Assembly: GCF_000730565.1 (NCBI RefSeq)
Contig: NZ_BBIQ01000013.1
Span: 86,427-150,426 of the forward strand
DNA: 64,000 nucleotides
Direction: 5' to 3'
Source of the DNA: Pseudomonas fulva NBRC 16637 = DSM 17717
GTDB taxonomy: Bacteria > Pseudomonadota > Gammaproteobacteria > Pseudomonadales > Pseudomonadaceae
A model generated the notes under the pieces. It saw only the letters and a list, made by a program, of their open reading frames with translations. It had not been told where the DNA came from and did not search any database. Every line of letters begins with the position of its first letter. Positions within the stretch are counted from its first letter, which is position 1. Shown here piece by piece: positions 25,681 to 34,827 of the stretch. The position numbers and the translations under genes were made by a program.

Positions 25681-27321
25681 ATGAATTGGTTCTACGATGC
25701 CAGGTTGTCGGTCAAGCTGTACCTCGCTTTCGCGCTGTGCGCACTGATCACCTTGAGTGTTGGAGTTGTCGGTAGCCAAGGAATCGGCTCGCTCTCGTCC
25801 AGCTTGCAACAGGTGTTTTCCAATAACCTCGTGTCCGTGGCACAAGTTGCAGAGGCACGCTCCAGTGCCATTGCCCAGAGCCGCGACCTTTACCGACTAG
25901 TGGCGGCCACCGCCATCAATGCGCCGCAAGCTGAACGCGCTGCCATTCTTGCGTCGATGAAAGAAAACCGGCAGAGCAGCGAGCAGGCATTTGCAGTCTA
26001 CCGAGCCACGCCCCTGGCCGATGATGAACGCCTTGCCGGCGATCGCATGGAAAAGGACTGGCCAGCCTACCAGGCCATCATGGATCGGACGGTAGCCACC
26101 ATCGCACGAGGTGATCTGGCTGAAGCCAGGCAATTGATGGCCGGCGAATTGCATCAGGCGTTTCGTACCGTGCTCGACGAATTGACCACAATGGTCGAGT
26201 CCAATAACCGGCAGATCGATGAAGGCGCGCGAGCGGCAAAACATAACGAGGCGGCGGCCAAGCTCAACCTGTACCTGGGCATCGGTGCGGCGTTCGTGGC
26301 GGCCATTTTGCTTGGCATGTTCATCAGCCGTGTCATCAGCAAACCGATCGCGCTGGCGGTGAACACGGCCGAGCGCATTGCAGGCGGCGACCTGAGCAAA
26401 CCCGTGGCCACAGGTCACGCCGACGAAACCGGGCAACTGCTAAATGCCCTGGGGGGCATGCAGCAAGGCCTCAAACGCACCCTGGAGCAAATCGCCAATG
26501 CAGCGGATCAGCTCGCCTCTGCGGCCGAAGAACTCAACGCCGTCACAGATGAGAGCACCCGCGGGCTCACGCGCCAGAATGATGAAATTCAGCTCGCCGC
26601 CACGGCGGTCACGCAAATGAGTGCGGCAGTCGAGGAAGTGGCTCGCAACGCCACCTCCACTTCCGAAGCCTCCCGGCAGACGTCCGAGGAAGCGGCCAGT
26701 GGCCGCGACCAGGCCCGGGAAGCCGTGCAGGCCATCACCAGCGTGAACAGCGAAATCGGGCAGTCCACGGTCATCGTGGGGGAATTGGCCGGTAGCGTGC
26801 GCGAAATCGCCAAGGTGGTCGATGTGATCCGGGGCATTGCCGAACAGACCAATCTACTGGCGCTTAACGCGGCCATCGAGGCGGCACGCGCTGGCGAGCA
26901 GGGCCGAGGTTTTGCGGTGGTGGCAGACGAAGTACGGGCACTGGCGGCGCGTACCCAGGCCTCGACGGGTGAGATCGAAGCCATGATCACAGGCGTTCAG
27001 TCGCGTGCCGACGATGCGGTCAAGGCCATGGGCAACAGCCGAAACCTGGCCGACAGCACCCAGGCCTTGGCCCAGGCGACCGGCGAATCGCTGGAGCGGA
27101 TCGCCCGGAACATCGCCCAGATCAACGATCGCAACCTGCTGATCGCCACGGCGTCCGAAGAGCAGGCCCATGTGGCCCGCGAGGTGGACCGCAACCTGAT
27201 CAACATCCAGGACTTGTCGACCCAGACCTCGGCCGGTGCACATCAAACCAGCGCATCCAGCCAGGAATTGTCGCGCCTGGCCATCTCGTTCAACGACATG
27301 GTCAGCACCTTCAAGCTCTGA
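25681..27321 (+). CDS. Transmembrane methyl-accepting chemotaxis protein with 4HB sensor
   Basis: 546 residues. Membrane spans are at about 10-30 and 200-220. Between them is a helical four-helix-bundle ligand domain, then HAMP ([20 protein letters not shown]) and a full signalling domain with the tip [19 protein letters not shown]. Start at ATG 25681 rather than TTG 25639, because the membrane anchor begins right after it. No CheR-binding pentapeptide is seen at the C-terminus. It follows the soluble receptor by 97 bp and ends in a strong terminator. Confidence 0.92.
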   Translation: MNWFYDARLSVKLYLAFALCALITLSVGVVGSQGIGSLSSSLQQVFSNNLVSVAQVAEARSSAIAQSRDLYRLVAATAINAPQAERAAILASMKENRQSSEQAFAVYRATPLADDERLAGDRMEKDWPAYQAIMDRTVATIARGDLAEARQLMAGELHQAFRTVLDELTTMVESNNRQIDEGARAAKHNEAAAKLNLYLGIGAAFVAAILLGMFISRVISKPIALAVNTAERIAGGDLSKPVATGHADETGQLLNALGGMQQGLKRTLEQIANAADQLASAAEELNAVTDESTRGLTRQNDEIQLAATAVTQMSAAVEEVARNATSTSEASRQTSEEAASGRDQAREAVQAITSVNSEIGQSTVIVGELAGSVREIAKVVDVIRGIAEQTNLLALNAAIEAARAGEQGRGFAVVADEVRALAARTQASTGEIEAMITGVQSRADDAVKAMGNSRNLADSTQALAQATGESLERIARNIAQINDRNLLIATASEEQAHVAREVDRNLINIQDLSTQTSAGAHQTSASSQELSRLAISFNDMVSTFKL

Positions 27322-27351
27322 GCAGGGCGTAGACGATCTGTAGCGTGGCAT

Positions 27352-27406
27352 GCCCCGCCCACCGCCGTAATGCACTTATCGGCGGTGGGCGGGGCGCAGG
27401 CTTTTT
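27352..27406 (+). terminator. Strong intrinsic terminator after the chemoreceptor
   Basis: A perfect 16-bp GC-rich stem, 27352-27367 with 27380-27395, encloses a 12-nt loop and is followed by GCAGGC and five T. The T run contains the last codons of the convergent lipoprotein gene. Confidence 0.9.
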
Positions 27407-27734
27407 AGTCGACGCGCACGAAGACGTTCTTGGCCATGTCGCTACCGCCGACGGCCTCCAGGCGCTTGCCGCCGTCGAGCACGCGTACGTTGATCAACGC
27501 CATGCCATCCTTGTTGCGGGCGGTGACCATGTCATCCTTGCGCTCCCATTCATCCACCTTCAGCTTGTTGCCGTTGGTGATGATGTAGTCCTTGGAAAAC
27601 TCCCACGTCTGTTTCGGGCTCTGGATACCCATCACGGTCGTGGTTTGCTCATAGGTGCCTTCCAGGGCGTCATTGCCGCAACCGGCGATGACGAAGAACG
27701 GCAGGGCGGCGAGGGCGAGTTTGAGTTTACGCAT
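27405..27734 (-). CDS. Small lipoprotein, unknown function
   Basis: 109 residues with a lipoprotein signal and lipobox VIAGC. The mature part (GTYEQTTTVMGIQSPKQTWEF, NGNKLKVDEWERKDDMVTA) is a small beta-rich domain resembling uncharacterised Pseudomonas lipoproteins. The start overlaps the end of the GFA-family gene by 8 bp, so both are probably cotranscribed. No function is assigned. Confidence 0.75.
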   Translation of the reverse strand: MRKLKLALAALPFFVIAGCGNDALEGTYEQTTTVMGIQSPKQTWEFSKDYIITNGNKLKVDEWERKDDMVTARNKDGMALINVRVLDGGKRLEAVGGSDMAKNVFVRVD

Positions 27735-28161
27735 TGGGCTTCCTTTTCAGTGGGTCGATCTCAGACCGGGTCGATGGCAGGTGCCATGGCGCCGCGGCGT
27801 CGAGATGCAGGTGGGTATCACGTGTCGGTATGAAGGGGGTATCGAGGGTGCCAAGGGCGATCGAGATCCAATCGGCGTATTGGCCTGCACTGCGTGACCA
27901 GAACAGGCTCGAGCCGCAGGATGAACAGAATTGGCGCAGGATTGTGGGCGACGAGGCGTAAGCCGCAAGCCGGTCGGCGCCGCGCAGCATGCGCAGCGCC
28001 TCACGCGGCACACTACCGTATGAGGCATATGCAGCACCGTGGCCTTTGCGGCACTGGCTGCAATGACAGTGGCTGATGGCCCTGGGCGGGCCAAGCAGCT
28101 CATAACCTATTGCCGCGCAAAGGCAGCTTCCTTGGTATGTGCTGGACAAACGCGATTCCAT
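27727..28161 (-). CDS. GFA/CENP-V family zinc-binding protein
   Basis: 144 residues from ATG 28161. Cysteines are arranged as in the glutathione-dependent formaldehyde-activating (GFA) fold: GSCLCAAIGY, CHCSQCRK and FCSSCGSSLFW. The family binds zinc, and most members are uncharacterised; a glutathione-adduct role is only known for a few. The longer frame from TTG 28197 adds 12 residues without family support. It sits next to formate dehydrogenase, so a link to C1 metabolism is tempting but unproven, since the genes are divergent. Confidence 0.8.
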   Translation of the reverse strand: MESRLSSTYQGSCLCAAIGYELLGPPRAISHCHCSQCRKGHGAAYASYGSVPREALRMLRGADRLAAYASSPTILRQFCSSCGSSLFWSRSAGQYADWISIALGTLDTPFIPTRDTHLHLDAAAPWHLPSTRSEIDPLKRKPNA

Positions 28162-28552
28162 GCGTACGAAAAGGCGCCAGCTTAAACGCAGCGCCAAAGG
28201 TAGTCGAGCCGGTTCTGGCCACGCGTGTCGGTAGCAGGTACCCGGGAAGCGGTTCTTGCACCCGCTGGACCGTCAGGGTGCACAGCCCTGTGCTGCGCCG
28301 TCCGACGATCGCACCGTAAGTGAAAGAACCGGACGTCGGTTTCAGAATGTGCCTGGTCGTTCGCGCGCAACCTTCTGGCGCTGCAAGTGCCATGCTTGCA
28401 GGATGCCGTCGGACCCGCGCGCAGACGCACGGTCGATGGCAAGGAGGCCGTCAGCACCACGCCACCGTGACGTGGCTGATGCGCCGCAGCAGAACACGCC
28501 GGAACCCGCCAATACAACAACAGGGGCGGGCCGTGATGCCGAGGTCCGCTGT
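28162..28552. other. Intergenic region upstream of formate dehydrogenase
   Basis: About 390 bp between the divergent GFA gene and fdsG. The frame of fdsG stays open upstream, but residues before 28553 do not resemble NuoE-like subunits. Promoters for both directions are expected here. I found no clear -35/-10 pair or riboswitch-like element. Confidence 0.5.
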
Positions 28553-29035
28553 ATGCCTGATCAAATGTTCAACCTGCCCGCTGTCCAACGTATCGTGGCC
28601 GATCACCAGCAAACGCCTGGTGCGCTGCTACCGATCCTGCACGCCATTCAGCATGCCGTCGGCTACATTCCCGATGCCGCCCTCGGTGAGATCGCCCATG
28701 CACTCAACCTGAGCCGGGCCGAGGTCCAGGGCGTCATCAGCTTCTACCATGATTTCCGTACCGCTGCGCCTGCCCGGCACACCCTGCGCCTGTGCCGGGC
28801 CGAGTCGTGCCAGAGCCGTGGCGCCGAGGCCCTGGCCGCACAGCTGCGCGAGCAGTTGGCGCTCGATGACCATGGCACCAGCGCCGACGGTGCCATCAGC
28901 CTGCGCCCGGTCTATTGCCTGGGCGCCTGTGCCTGTTCGCCGGCCCTTGAGCTGGACGGTCAGGTGCACGCCCGGCTCACGCCCGAGCGGCTACGCGAGT
29001 TGGTCAAGGGTTGCCAGGAGGGCGCCACATGCTGA
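28553..29035 (+). CDS. fdsG: NAD-dependent formate dehydrogenase gamma subunit (NuoE-like)
   Basis: 160 residues, ATG 28553. The fold is thioredoxin-like with a [2Fe-2S] cluster: Cys pairs LCRAESC and VYCLGACACSPA give the C-x4-C ... C-x3-C pattern of NuoE/HoxE/FdsG. The N-terminal helical part (HAIQHAVGYIP) is typical. It passes electrons between FMN in FdsB and the Fe-S chain of FdsA. The gene overlaps fdsB by 7 bp. Confidence 0.9.
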   Translation: MPDQMFNLPAVQRIVADHQQTPGALLPILHAIQHAVGYIPDAALGEIAHALNLSRAEVQGVISFYHDFRTAAPARHTLRLCRAESCQSRGAEALAAQLREQLALDDHGTSADGAISLRPVYCLGACACSPALELDGQVHARLTPERLRELVKGCQEGATC

Positions 29036-30588
29036 AGGTCCATGTACCCGGTGATTCGGTGGCCCGTGCCGTCGGCGCAGACCAAGTGGTCGAGGCGTTG
29101 CAGCGCGAGGCCGAGCGGCGCAATGTGCAGTTGGACATTCGGCGCACCAGTTCTCGTGGGCTTTATTGGCTCGAACCGCTGCTTGAGTGCGACAGTGAGC
29201 AGGGGCGCCAGGGTTTCGGGCCGGTGACGCCACAGGACGTGCCCGGCCTGCTGGATGCCATGATCGGTGCAGAGGCAGACCACCGGCTGGCGCTGGGGGC
29301 TGTCGAAGACATGCCTTATCTCAAGACCCAGCAGCGCCTGCTGTTCGCGCGCGCCGGCATCACCCGACCCTTGTCCTTGGATGATTACCGCGCCCATGGC
29401 GGCTTTGCCGGGCTGGAAGCGGCCGTTGCCCTGGACGGCGCCGAGGTGGTGGCTGCCGTGCTCGATTCCGGCCTGCGTGGTCGTGGCGGGGCTGCGTTTC
29501 CTGCCGGCATCAAGTGGCGCACCGTGCGCGACGCCAAGCCTGCCCAGAAGTATGTGGTGTGCAACGCCGACGAAGGCGACTCCGGCACGTTTGCCGACCG
29601 CATGCTGATGGAAGGCGACCCGTACCTGTTGATCGAGGGCATGATCATCGCGGGCCTCGCGGTGGGTGCCGACAAGGGCTACATCTACGTGCGCTCGGAA
29701 TACCCCGACGCCATCCGCACACTTGATCAGGCATTCGTCATCGCACGCCAGGCAGGCTACCTGGGCACCAATGTGGCCGGTAGCGGCAAGGCGTTCGACC
29801 TGGAAGTGCGCGTGGGCGCAGGTGCCTACATCTGCGGTGAAGAAACCGCGCTGCTCGAATCCATCGAAGGCAAGCGCGGCATCGTCCGCGCCAAGCCGCC
29901 GCTCCCGGCCCTCGAAGGCCTGTTCGGCCTGCCGACCTTGGTGCACAACGTGCTGACCCTGGCCTCGGTGCCTATCATCCTGGCCAAGGGAGCGCCGTTC
30001 TACCGCGATTTCGGCATGGGCCGCTCGCTGGGCACCATGCCGTTCCAGTTGGCGGGCAATGTTCGCCATGGCGGCCTGGTGGAACGTGCCTTCGGCTTGA
30101 CGCTGCGTGAACTGGTGGAGGACTACGGCGGTGGCACGGCCAGTGGCCGGCCGCTGAAGGCCGCACAGGTGGGTGGGCCGTTGGGCGCCTGGGTACCTCC
30201 CAGCCATTTCGACACACCGCTGGACTACGAGGCCTTCGCGGCCGTGGGCGCCATGCTCGGCCACGGCGGCGTGGTGGTTGCCGACGACACCTTGAACATG
30301 GCCAGCATGGCCCGCTTCGCCTTGCAGTTCTGTGCCGAGGAGTCCTGCGGCAAGTGCACCCCGTGCCGTATCGGCTCGACCCGTGGCATGGAAGTGGTGG
30401 ACCGGCTGATCGCCAGTGATGACATCACCGAGCGCCATGACCATGCACTGCTGCTTCGCGATTTGTGCGACACCATGCAATACGGCTCGCTGTGCGCCAT
30501 GGGCGGCATGACCGCTTACCCAGTCGCCAGCGCCCTCAAGTATTTCCCTGCCGATTTCGGGCTGACCCAAGCGGAGGCCGCGCAATGA
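29029..30588 (+). CDS. fdsB: NAD-dependent formate dehydrogenase beta subunit (NuoF-like, FMN/NAD binding)
   Basis: 519 residues from ATG 29029, with AGGAGG 7 bp upstream. About the first 110 residues form a thioredoxin-like extension. Then comes the NuoF core: NADH-binding GRGGAAFPAG, FMN-site DEGDSGTFADR, GAYICGEETALLESIEG, and [4Fe-4S] ligands in CAEESCGKCTPCRIG. It reduces NAD+ with electrons from formate. The stop overlaps fdsA as ATGA. Confidence 0.94.
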   Translation: MLKVHVPGDSVARAVGADQVVEALQREAERRNVQLDIRRTSSRGLYWLEPLLECDSEQGRQGFGPVTPQDVPGLLDAMIGAEADHRLALGAVEDMPYLKTQQRLLFARAGITRPLSLDDYRAHGGFAGLEAAVALDGAEVVAAVLDSGLRGRGGAAFPAGIKWRTVRDAKPAQKYVVCNADEGDSGTFADRMLMEGDPYLLIEGMIIAGLAVGADKGYIYVRSEYPDAIRTLDQAFVIARQAGYLGTNVAGSGKAFDLEVRVGAGAYICGEETALLESIEGKRGIVRAKPPLPALEGLFGLPTLVHNVLTLASVPIILAKGAPFYRDFGMGRSLGTMPFQLAGNVRHGGLVERAFGLTLRELVEDYGGGTASGRPLKAAQVGGPLGAWVPPSHFDTPLDYEAFAAVGAMLGHGGVVVADDTLNMASMARFALQFCAEESCGKCTPCRIGSTRGMEVVDRLIASDDITERHDHALLLRDLCDTMQYGSLCAMGGMTAYPVASALKYFPADFGLTQAEAAQ

Positions 30589-33455
30589 TCCATATCTTCG
30601 ATCCGCAAACTGACCTGGGCACCCCCGCCCGCGACAGCGAGGTGCAGGTCAGCCTGAACATCGACGGCCGCGCGATCAGCGTTCCGGCTGGCACGTCGGT
30701 GATGCGTGCGGCAGCCATGCTCGGCACGACCATCCCGAAGCTGTGCGCCACCGACAGCCTCGAAGCCTTCGGCTCCTGCCGCATGTGCATGGTGGAAATC
30801 GAGGGCATGCGCGGTTACCCGGCCTCCTGCACCACGCCGGTCACCGAAGGCATGGTCGTGCGCACTGAAACGCCGCGCCTGGCGGGCCTGCGCCGTAACG
30901 TGATGGAACTCTACATCTCCGACCACCCCCTCGATTGCCTGACCTGTTCGGCCAACGGTAACTGCGAACTGCAGACCGTGGCGGGGCAGGTGGGGCTGCG
31001 CGAGGTGCGCTACGGCTATGACGGTGCGAACCATCTGACCGAAAAGAAGGACATTTCCAACCCGTACTTCGACTACGAACCCAGCAAGTGCATCGTCTGC
31101 AGCCGATGCGTGCGTGCCTGCGAAGATATCCAGGGCACCTTTGCCTTGACCATCACCGGGCGCGGCTTCGAATCCCGGGTGGCGGCGGCCGGCGGCGACA
31201 ATTTCCTGACCTCCGAGTGCGTGTCTTGCGGCGCCTGCGTGCAGGCCTGTCCGACCGCGACGCTGACCGAGAAAAGCCTGGTGCAACTGGGCCAGCCGGA
31301 ACGTGCGGTGATCACCACCTGCGCCTATTGCGGCGTTGGCTGCTCGTTCCGTGCCGAAATGAAGGGCGACCAACTGGTGCGCATGGTCCCGGACAAGAAC
31401 GGCGGGGCCAACCACGGCCATGCCTGTGTCAAAGGCCGCTTTGCCTGGGGCTACGCCACGCACCCGGACCGCATCACCAAGCCCATGATTCGCAAGCGCC
31501 TGGAAGATCCGTGGCAGGAGGTGAGCTGGGACGAGGCGGTGGCCTATGCCGCCAGCGAGTTGCGCCGCATCCAGCTCAAGTACGGCCGGGACTCCATCGG
31601 CGGTATCACCTCCAGTCGCTGCACCAACGAGGAGGCCTATCTGGTTCAGAAGCTGGTGCGCACGGCCTTCGGCAACAACAACGTCGACACCTGCGCGCGA
31701 GTCTGCCATTCCCCCACCGGCTACGGCCTGAAACAGACACTGGGCGAGTCGGCTGGTACCCAGAGCTTCGATTCGGTGATGAAGGCCGATGTGGTGCTGG
31801 TCATTGGCGCCAACCCGACCGATGCGCACCCGGTGTTCGGCTCACAGCTCAAGCGCCGCCTGCGTGAAGGGGCGCGCCTGATCGTGATCGACCCTCGCCG
31901 CATCGACCTGGTGGACTCGCCCCATGCCCGGGCCGAGCTGCACCTGCAACTTCGTCCCGGCACCAACGTGGCCATGCTCAACGCCTTGGCCCACGTGATC
32001 GTGACTGAGGGACTACTGGCCCAGCGCTTTATCGACGAGCGCTGCGAAACCGCAGAATTCGCCCGCTGGCGCGACTTCGTCAGCCTGCCGGAAAATGCCC
32101 CTGAAGTGCTGGGCGAGGTGTGTGGCGTTGCAGCGCAACAGATTCGCGCCGCGGCCCGGCTGTATGCCACCGGCGGCAACGCGGCCATCTATTATGGCTT
32201 GGGCGTGACCGAGCACAGCCAGGGCAGCACTGCGGTGATGGGCATTGCCAACCTGGCCATGGCCACCGGCAACATCGGGCGTGAAGGGGTAGGGGTCAAC
32301 CCGCTGCGCGGCCAGAACAACGTCCAGGGTTCCTGTGACATGGGCTCGTTCCCTCACGAGCTGCCGGGTTACCGGCACATTTCCAACGAAGGTGTACGGG
32401 CCGAGTTCGAGCAGGCATGGGGTGTGACGCTGCACCCTGATCCGGGGCTGCGCATCCCCAACATGTTCGAAGCAGCCCTCGATGGCAGCTTCAAGGCCTT
32501 GTACTGCCAAGGCGAGGATATCGCCCAGAGCGATCCGAATACCCAGCACGTCACCGCCGCCCTGCTGGCCATGGAGTGCGTGGTGGTGCAGGACATTTTC
32601 CTCAACGAAACCGCCAAGTTTGCCCATGTGTTCCTGCCGGGCAGTTCGTTCCTGGAAAAGGACGGCACGTTCACCAACGCCGAGCGCCGGATCTCCCGGG
32701 TTCGCAAGGTCATGGAGCCACTGGCGGGCAAGGCCGACTGGGAGGCGACCGTGGCATTGGCCAATGCGCTGGGCTACCCGATGAACTACCGGCACCCCTC
32801 CGAGATCATGGATGAGATCGCGCGCCTGACGCCGACCTTCCGCCGGGTGAGCTATGCCGAAATCGAGCGCCACGGCAGCCTGCAGTGGCCGTGCAACGAT
32901 GCAGCGCCCGATGGTACTCCTACCATGCACATCGACCAGTTCGTCAGGGGCAAGGGGCGGTTCATGCTGACCGGGTACGTACCGACCGACGAGAAGGTCA
33001 ACAGCCGCTATCCGCTGCTGCTGACCACCGGGCGCATCCTCAGCCAGTATAACGTCGGCGCCCAGACCCGGCGCACAGGCAACGTCGCCTGGCACGATGC
33101 CGATCGCCTCGAGATCCATCCGACCGATGCCGAAAGCCGTGGCATCCAGGACGGTGACTGGGTCGGTATCGGCAGCCGTGCCGGGCAGACCGTGCTGCGC
33201 GCCAAGGTCAGCAGCCGCGTGGCGCCAGGTGTCGTCTACACCACCTTCCACTTCCCGGAGTCGGGTGCGAACGTGATCACCACGGACAACTCGGACTGGG
33301 CGACCAACTGCCCGGAATACAAGGTCACGGCAGTGGAGGTGGTCAAGGTGTTCCAGCCATCCCAGTGGCAGAAGCGCTACCAGGACTTCAGCGACGAGCA
33401 GCGTCGGCTGTTGCAGGAACGCCGAACCGCCGAGAAAGCCGAGGTGCGCCAATGA
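30585..33455 (+). CDS. fdsA: NAD-dependent formate dehydrogenase alpha subunit, molybdopterin enzyme
   Basis: 956 residues, ATG 30585. The N-terminus is NuoG-like: [2Fe-2S] CRMCMVEIEG, the His/Cys-ligated cluster HPLDCLTCSANGNCELQ, and two [4Fe-4S] sites CIVCSRCVRAC and CVSCGACVQACPT. Next comes the catalytic domain with CAYCGVGCSF and the Mo-ligand region VCHSPTGYGL. Cys is in the position taken by selenocysteine in some relatives, so it is a selenium-free enzyme. It oxidises formate to CO2 at a bis-MGD cofactor. The accessory sulfurtransferase FdsC/FdhD is not in the window. Confidence 0.94.
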   Translation: MIHIFDPQTDLGTPARDSEVQVSLNIDGRAISVPAGTSVMRAAAMLGTTIPKLCATDSLEAFGSCRMCMVEIEGMRGYPASCTTPVTEGMVVRTETPRLAGLRRNVMELYISDHPLDCLTCSANGNCELQTVAGQVGLREVRYGYDGANHLTEKKDISNPYFDYEPSKCIVCSRCVRACEDIQGTFALTITGRGFESRVAAAGGDNFLTSECVSCGACVQACPTATLTEKSLVQLGQPERAVITTCAYCGVGCSFRAEMKGDQLVRMVPDKNGGANHGHACVKGRFAWGYATHPDRITKPMIRKRLEDPWQEVSWDEAVAYAASELRRIQLKYGRDSIGGITSSRCTNEEAYLVQKLVRTAFGNNNVDTCARVCHSPTGYGLKQTLGESAGTQSFDSVMKADVVLVIGANPTDAHPVFGSQLKRRLREGARLIVIDPRRIDLVDSPHARAELHLQLRPGTNVAMLNALAHVIVTEGLLAQRFIDERCETAEFARWRDFVSLPENAPEVLGEVCGVAAQQIRAAARLYATGGNAAIYYGLGVTEHSQGSTAVMGIANLAMATGNIGREGVGVNPLRGQNNVQGSCDMGSFPHELPGYRHISNEGVRAEFEQAWGVTLHPDPGLRIPNMFEAALDGSFKALYCQGEDIAQSDPNTQHVTAALLAMECVVVQDIFLNETAKFAHVFLPGSSFLEKDGTFTNAERRISRVRKVMEPLAGKADWEATVALANALGYPMNYRHPSEIMDEIARLTPTFRRVSYAEIERHGSLQWPCNDAAPDGTPTMHIDQFVRGKGRFMLTGYVPTDEKVNSRYPLLLTTGRILSQYNVGAQTRRTGNVAWHDADRLEIHPTDAESRGIQDGDWVGIGSRAGQTVLRAKVSSRVAPGVVYTTFHFPESGANVITTDNSDWATNCPEYKVTAVEVVKVFQPSQWQKRYQDFSDEQRRLLQERRTAEKAEVRQ

Positions 33456-33658
33456 GCCAGGACAGTTTGGTGAAGATGGCCAACCAGATTGCCCATTACT
33501 TCGACAGCGAGCCGAATCGGGACCTGGCTGTGCAGGGCGTTCGCCAGCATCTACACAACTTCTGGACGCCGGCCATGCGCCGGCAGTTGGGAGAATGGAT
33601 TGAGGCCAATAAGGCGGGGGAGGGGTTGGATCCCAAGGTGAAGGAGGCGCTGGGCTGA
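33452..33658 (+). CDS. fdsD: Formate dehydrogenase delta subunit
   Basis: 68 residues starting at ATG 33452, overlapping the fdsA stop as ATGA. It matches the FdsD family: KMANQIAHYF near the N-terminus and HLHNFWTPAMRRQL in the centre. FdsD is a small cytoplasmic subunit needed for assembly or stability of soluble NAD-dependent formate dehydrogenases. It closes the fdsGBAD operon. Confidence 0.9.
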   Translation: MSQDSLVKMANQIAHYFDSEPNRDLAVQGVRQHLHNFWTPAMRRQLGEWIEANKAGEGLDPKVKEALG

Positions 33659-33663
33659 AAGGT

Positions 33664-33721
33664 GCTAGCTGCCGTTGCAGTTAGCATATACAGCTCTCTG
33701 ACGCCGCCTCCGGCAGCTAGC
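33664..33721. repeat. 11-bp inverted repeat after fdsD
   Basis: GCTAGCTGCCG (33664-33674) and CGGCAGCTAGC (33711-33721) are exact reverse complements 36 nt apart. No T run follows. It may form a long-loop hairpin that protects or terminates the fds transcript. Confidence 0.5.
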
Positions 33722-33807
33722 GAGGTCCCCGTGTAGATACCCTCTTGACCCTCACCTCGCAAGCGCGATTTGAGGGTCGAGACGGCACAACAGGGACTGC
33801 ATACGGT

Positions 33808-34671
33808 TCACCCCCGCGCCGAACCCACCAGATGCGCTATCGCCTCTTCACTCTTCAATACCAGTACATCCCCCTCCAACGCATCGAGTACCACCTCGGA
33901 AGTATTGCCGATCAATGCGCCGGTAAGCCCTGTGCGGCACACGGTACCGATCACCGTCACCACCGCATCCAGCTGTTTTTCGGTATGGGGAATCAGCACA
34001 TCGGCCGGGCCTTCGGCCACGTGCAAGCACTCGTCGGTGATACCGTACTGTGCCTGGAAAGCAGCGCACGCCTGGCGATAACGCTGTTCGATGGTGTCGC
34101 TCAGCTGATAGACAGGGTCGGCCGCCGACAGCATGGGCGAAGGGTGGGCACTGATCACATGCAGCGCCCCCTTGGCCAGCCTGGCAATCTCGTAGCCATG
34201 GTCGACGATGCTGGCATGCAGGCGCTGGTGATCCTCGTCCTGGTTGCCCACATCCACCGCTGCCAGAACATTGCCGCCCGTCCATGGTCGCTCGCTCTTG
34301 ACCATCAGCACCGCGCACGGGCAAGCGCGCAGCAGCTTCCAGTCGCCAGGGGTGAGCAAAGCCCTCTTCAGTGGATTGTCGGGACGATGCTCCTTGATCA
34401 CCAACTCGCAGCCTTCGCGCTGCTGCACGTGGATGATGGTGTCATGCAGGTTGTCTCGCCACGCCGCTTCGTGGGTGACGTGGTCAAAACCGTCTTCCTG
34501 CAACTGGTTGCCCAGCAGGCTCAACAGCGCACTGTGATCGTGCCGCTTGTCACACATCAACAAGTGCAGGCGTGCGCCCGTGACGCTGGCGATCAGCTTG
34601 GCGCGCGTCAGCGCCCGGCTGTGGGCGTGCTCGGGGTCGAGGACGACGAGAATGCTGCGAACGGCTTGCAT
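33808..34671 (-). CDS. Tandem universal stress protein, probably Anr-controlled
   Basis: 287 residues built of two Usp domains (about 1-140 and 145-287), a layout common in Pseudomonas. Domain 1 starts SILVVLDPEHAHSRAL. Domain 2 ends IGNTSEVVLDALEGDVLVLK, a degenerate G-x2-G-x9-G-S/T ATP-type motif. AGGGAG lies 9 bp upstream of the start. A perfect FNR/Anr palindrome sits about 42 bp before the predicted transcription start, so induction under low oxygen is likely. P. aeruginosa paralogues (UspK, UspN) are known Anr targets for anaerobic survival. Confidence 0.88.
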   Translation of the reverse strand: MQAVRSILVVLDPEHAHSRALTRAKLIASVTGARLHLLMCDKRHDHSALLSLLGNQLQEDGFDHVTHEAAWRDNLHDTIIHVQQREGCELVIKEHRPDNPLKRALLTPGDWKLLRACPCAVLMVKSERPWTGGNVLAAVDVGNQDEDHQRLHASIVDHGYEIARLAKGALHVISAHPSPMLSAADPVYQLSDTIEQRYRQACAAFQAQYGITDECLHVAEGPADVLIPHTEKQLDAVVTVIGTVCRTGLTGALIGNTSEVVLDALEGDVLVLKSEEAIAHLVGSARG

Positions 34672-34709
34672 GGGCGTGTACTCCCTGGAAGGTGGGCAGG
34701 CGGTGCCAG

Positions 34710-34752
34710 ACTATAGGCCGCGCGCGTTGCGCTGACGCTTGATGCACATCAA
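34710..34752 (-). promoter_or_regulatory. Anr/FNR-dependent promoter of the universal stress gene
   Basis: The palindrome TTGATGCACATCAA (34739-34752) matches the FNR/Anr consensus TTGAT-N4-ATCAA exactly. On the minus strand a -10 TATAGT is at 34715-34710. The box centre is about 42 bp from the expected start of transcription, the spacing of class II FNR activation. Confidence 0.78.
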
Positions 34753-34761
34753 GCATAGCCA

Positions 34762-34790
34762 CTGACGCCGCTGGCTGCCGCCGCTATAAT
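34762..34790 (+). promoter_or_regulatory. Sigma70 promoter for miaE
   Basis: A perfect -10 TATAAT (34785-34790) stands 17 bp after CTGACG (34762-34767), a 5/6 match to TTGACA-type -35 allowing for the last base. It leads into miaE within 40 bp, so the transcript has a very short leader. Confidence 0.6.
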
Positions 34791-34827
34791 CGCCGCCCCT
34801 GCCTGTCTCCGTATGGTCGTATCGCTT

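Noticed and set aside
28960..33452. Several minus-strand frames of 430-540 codons
   Set aside because: They are antisense to fdsB and fdsA, with no recognisable protein features and His/Gly/Ala-rich shadow composition.
33747..33778. GACCCTCA/TGAGGGTC inverted repeat near the end of the usp gene
   Set aside because: 8-bp arms with a 16-nt loop and no T run. It may be a weak bidirectional terminator, but it was not strong enough to list.
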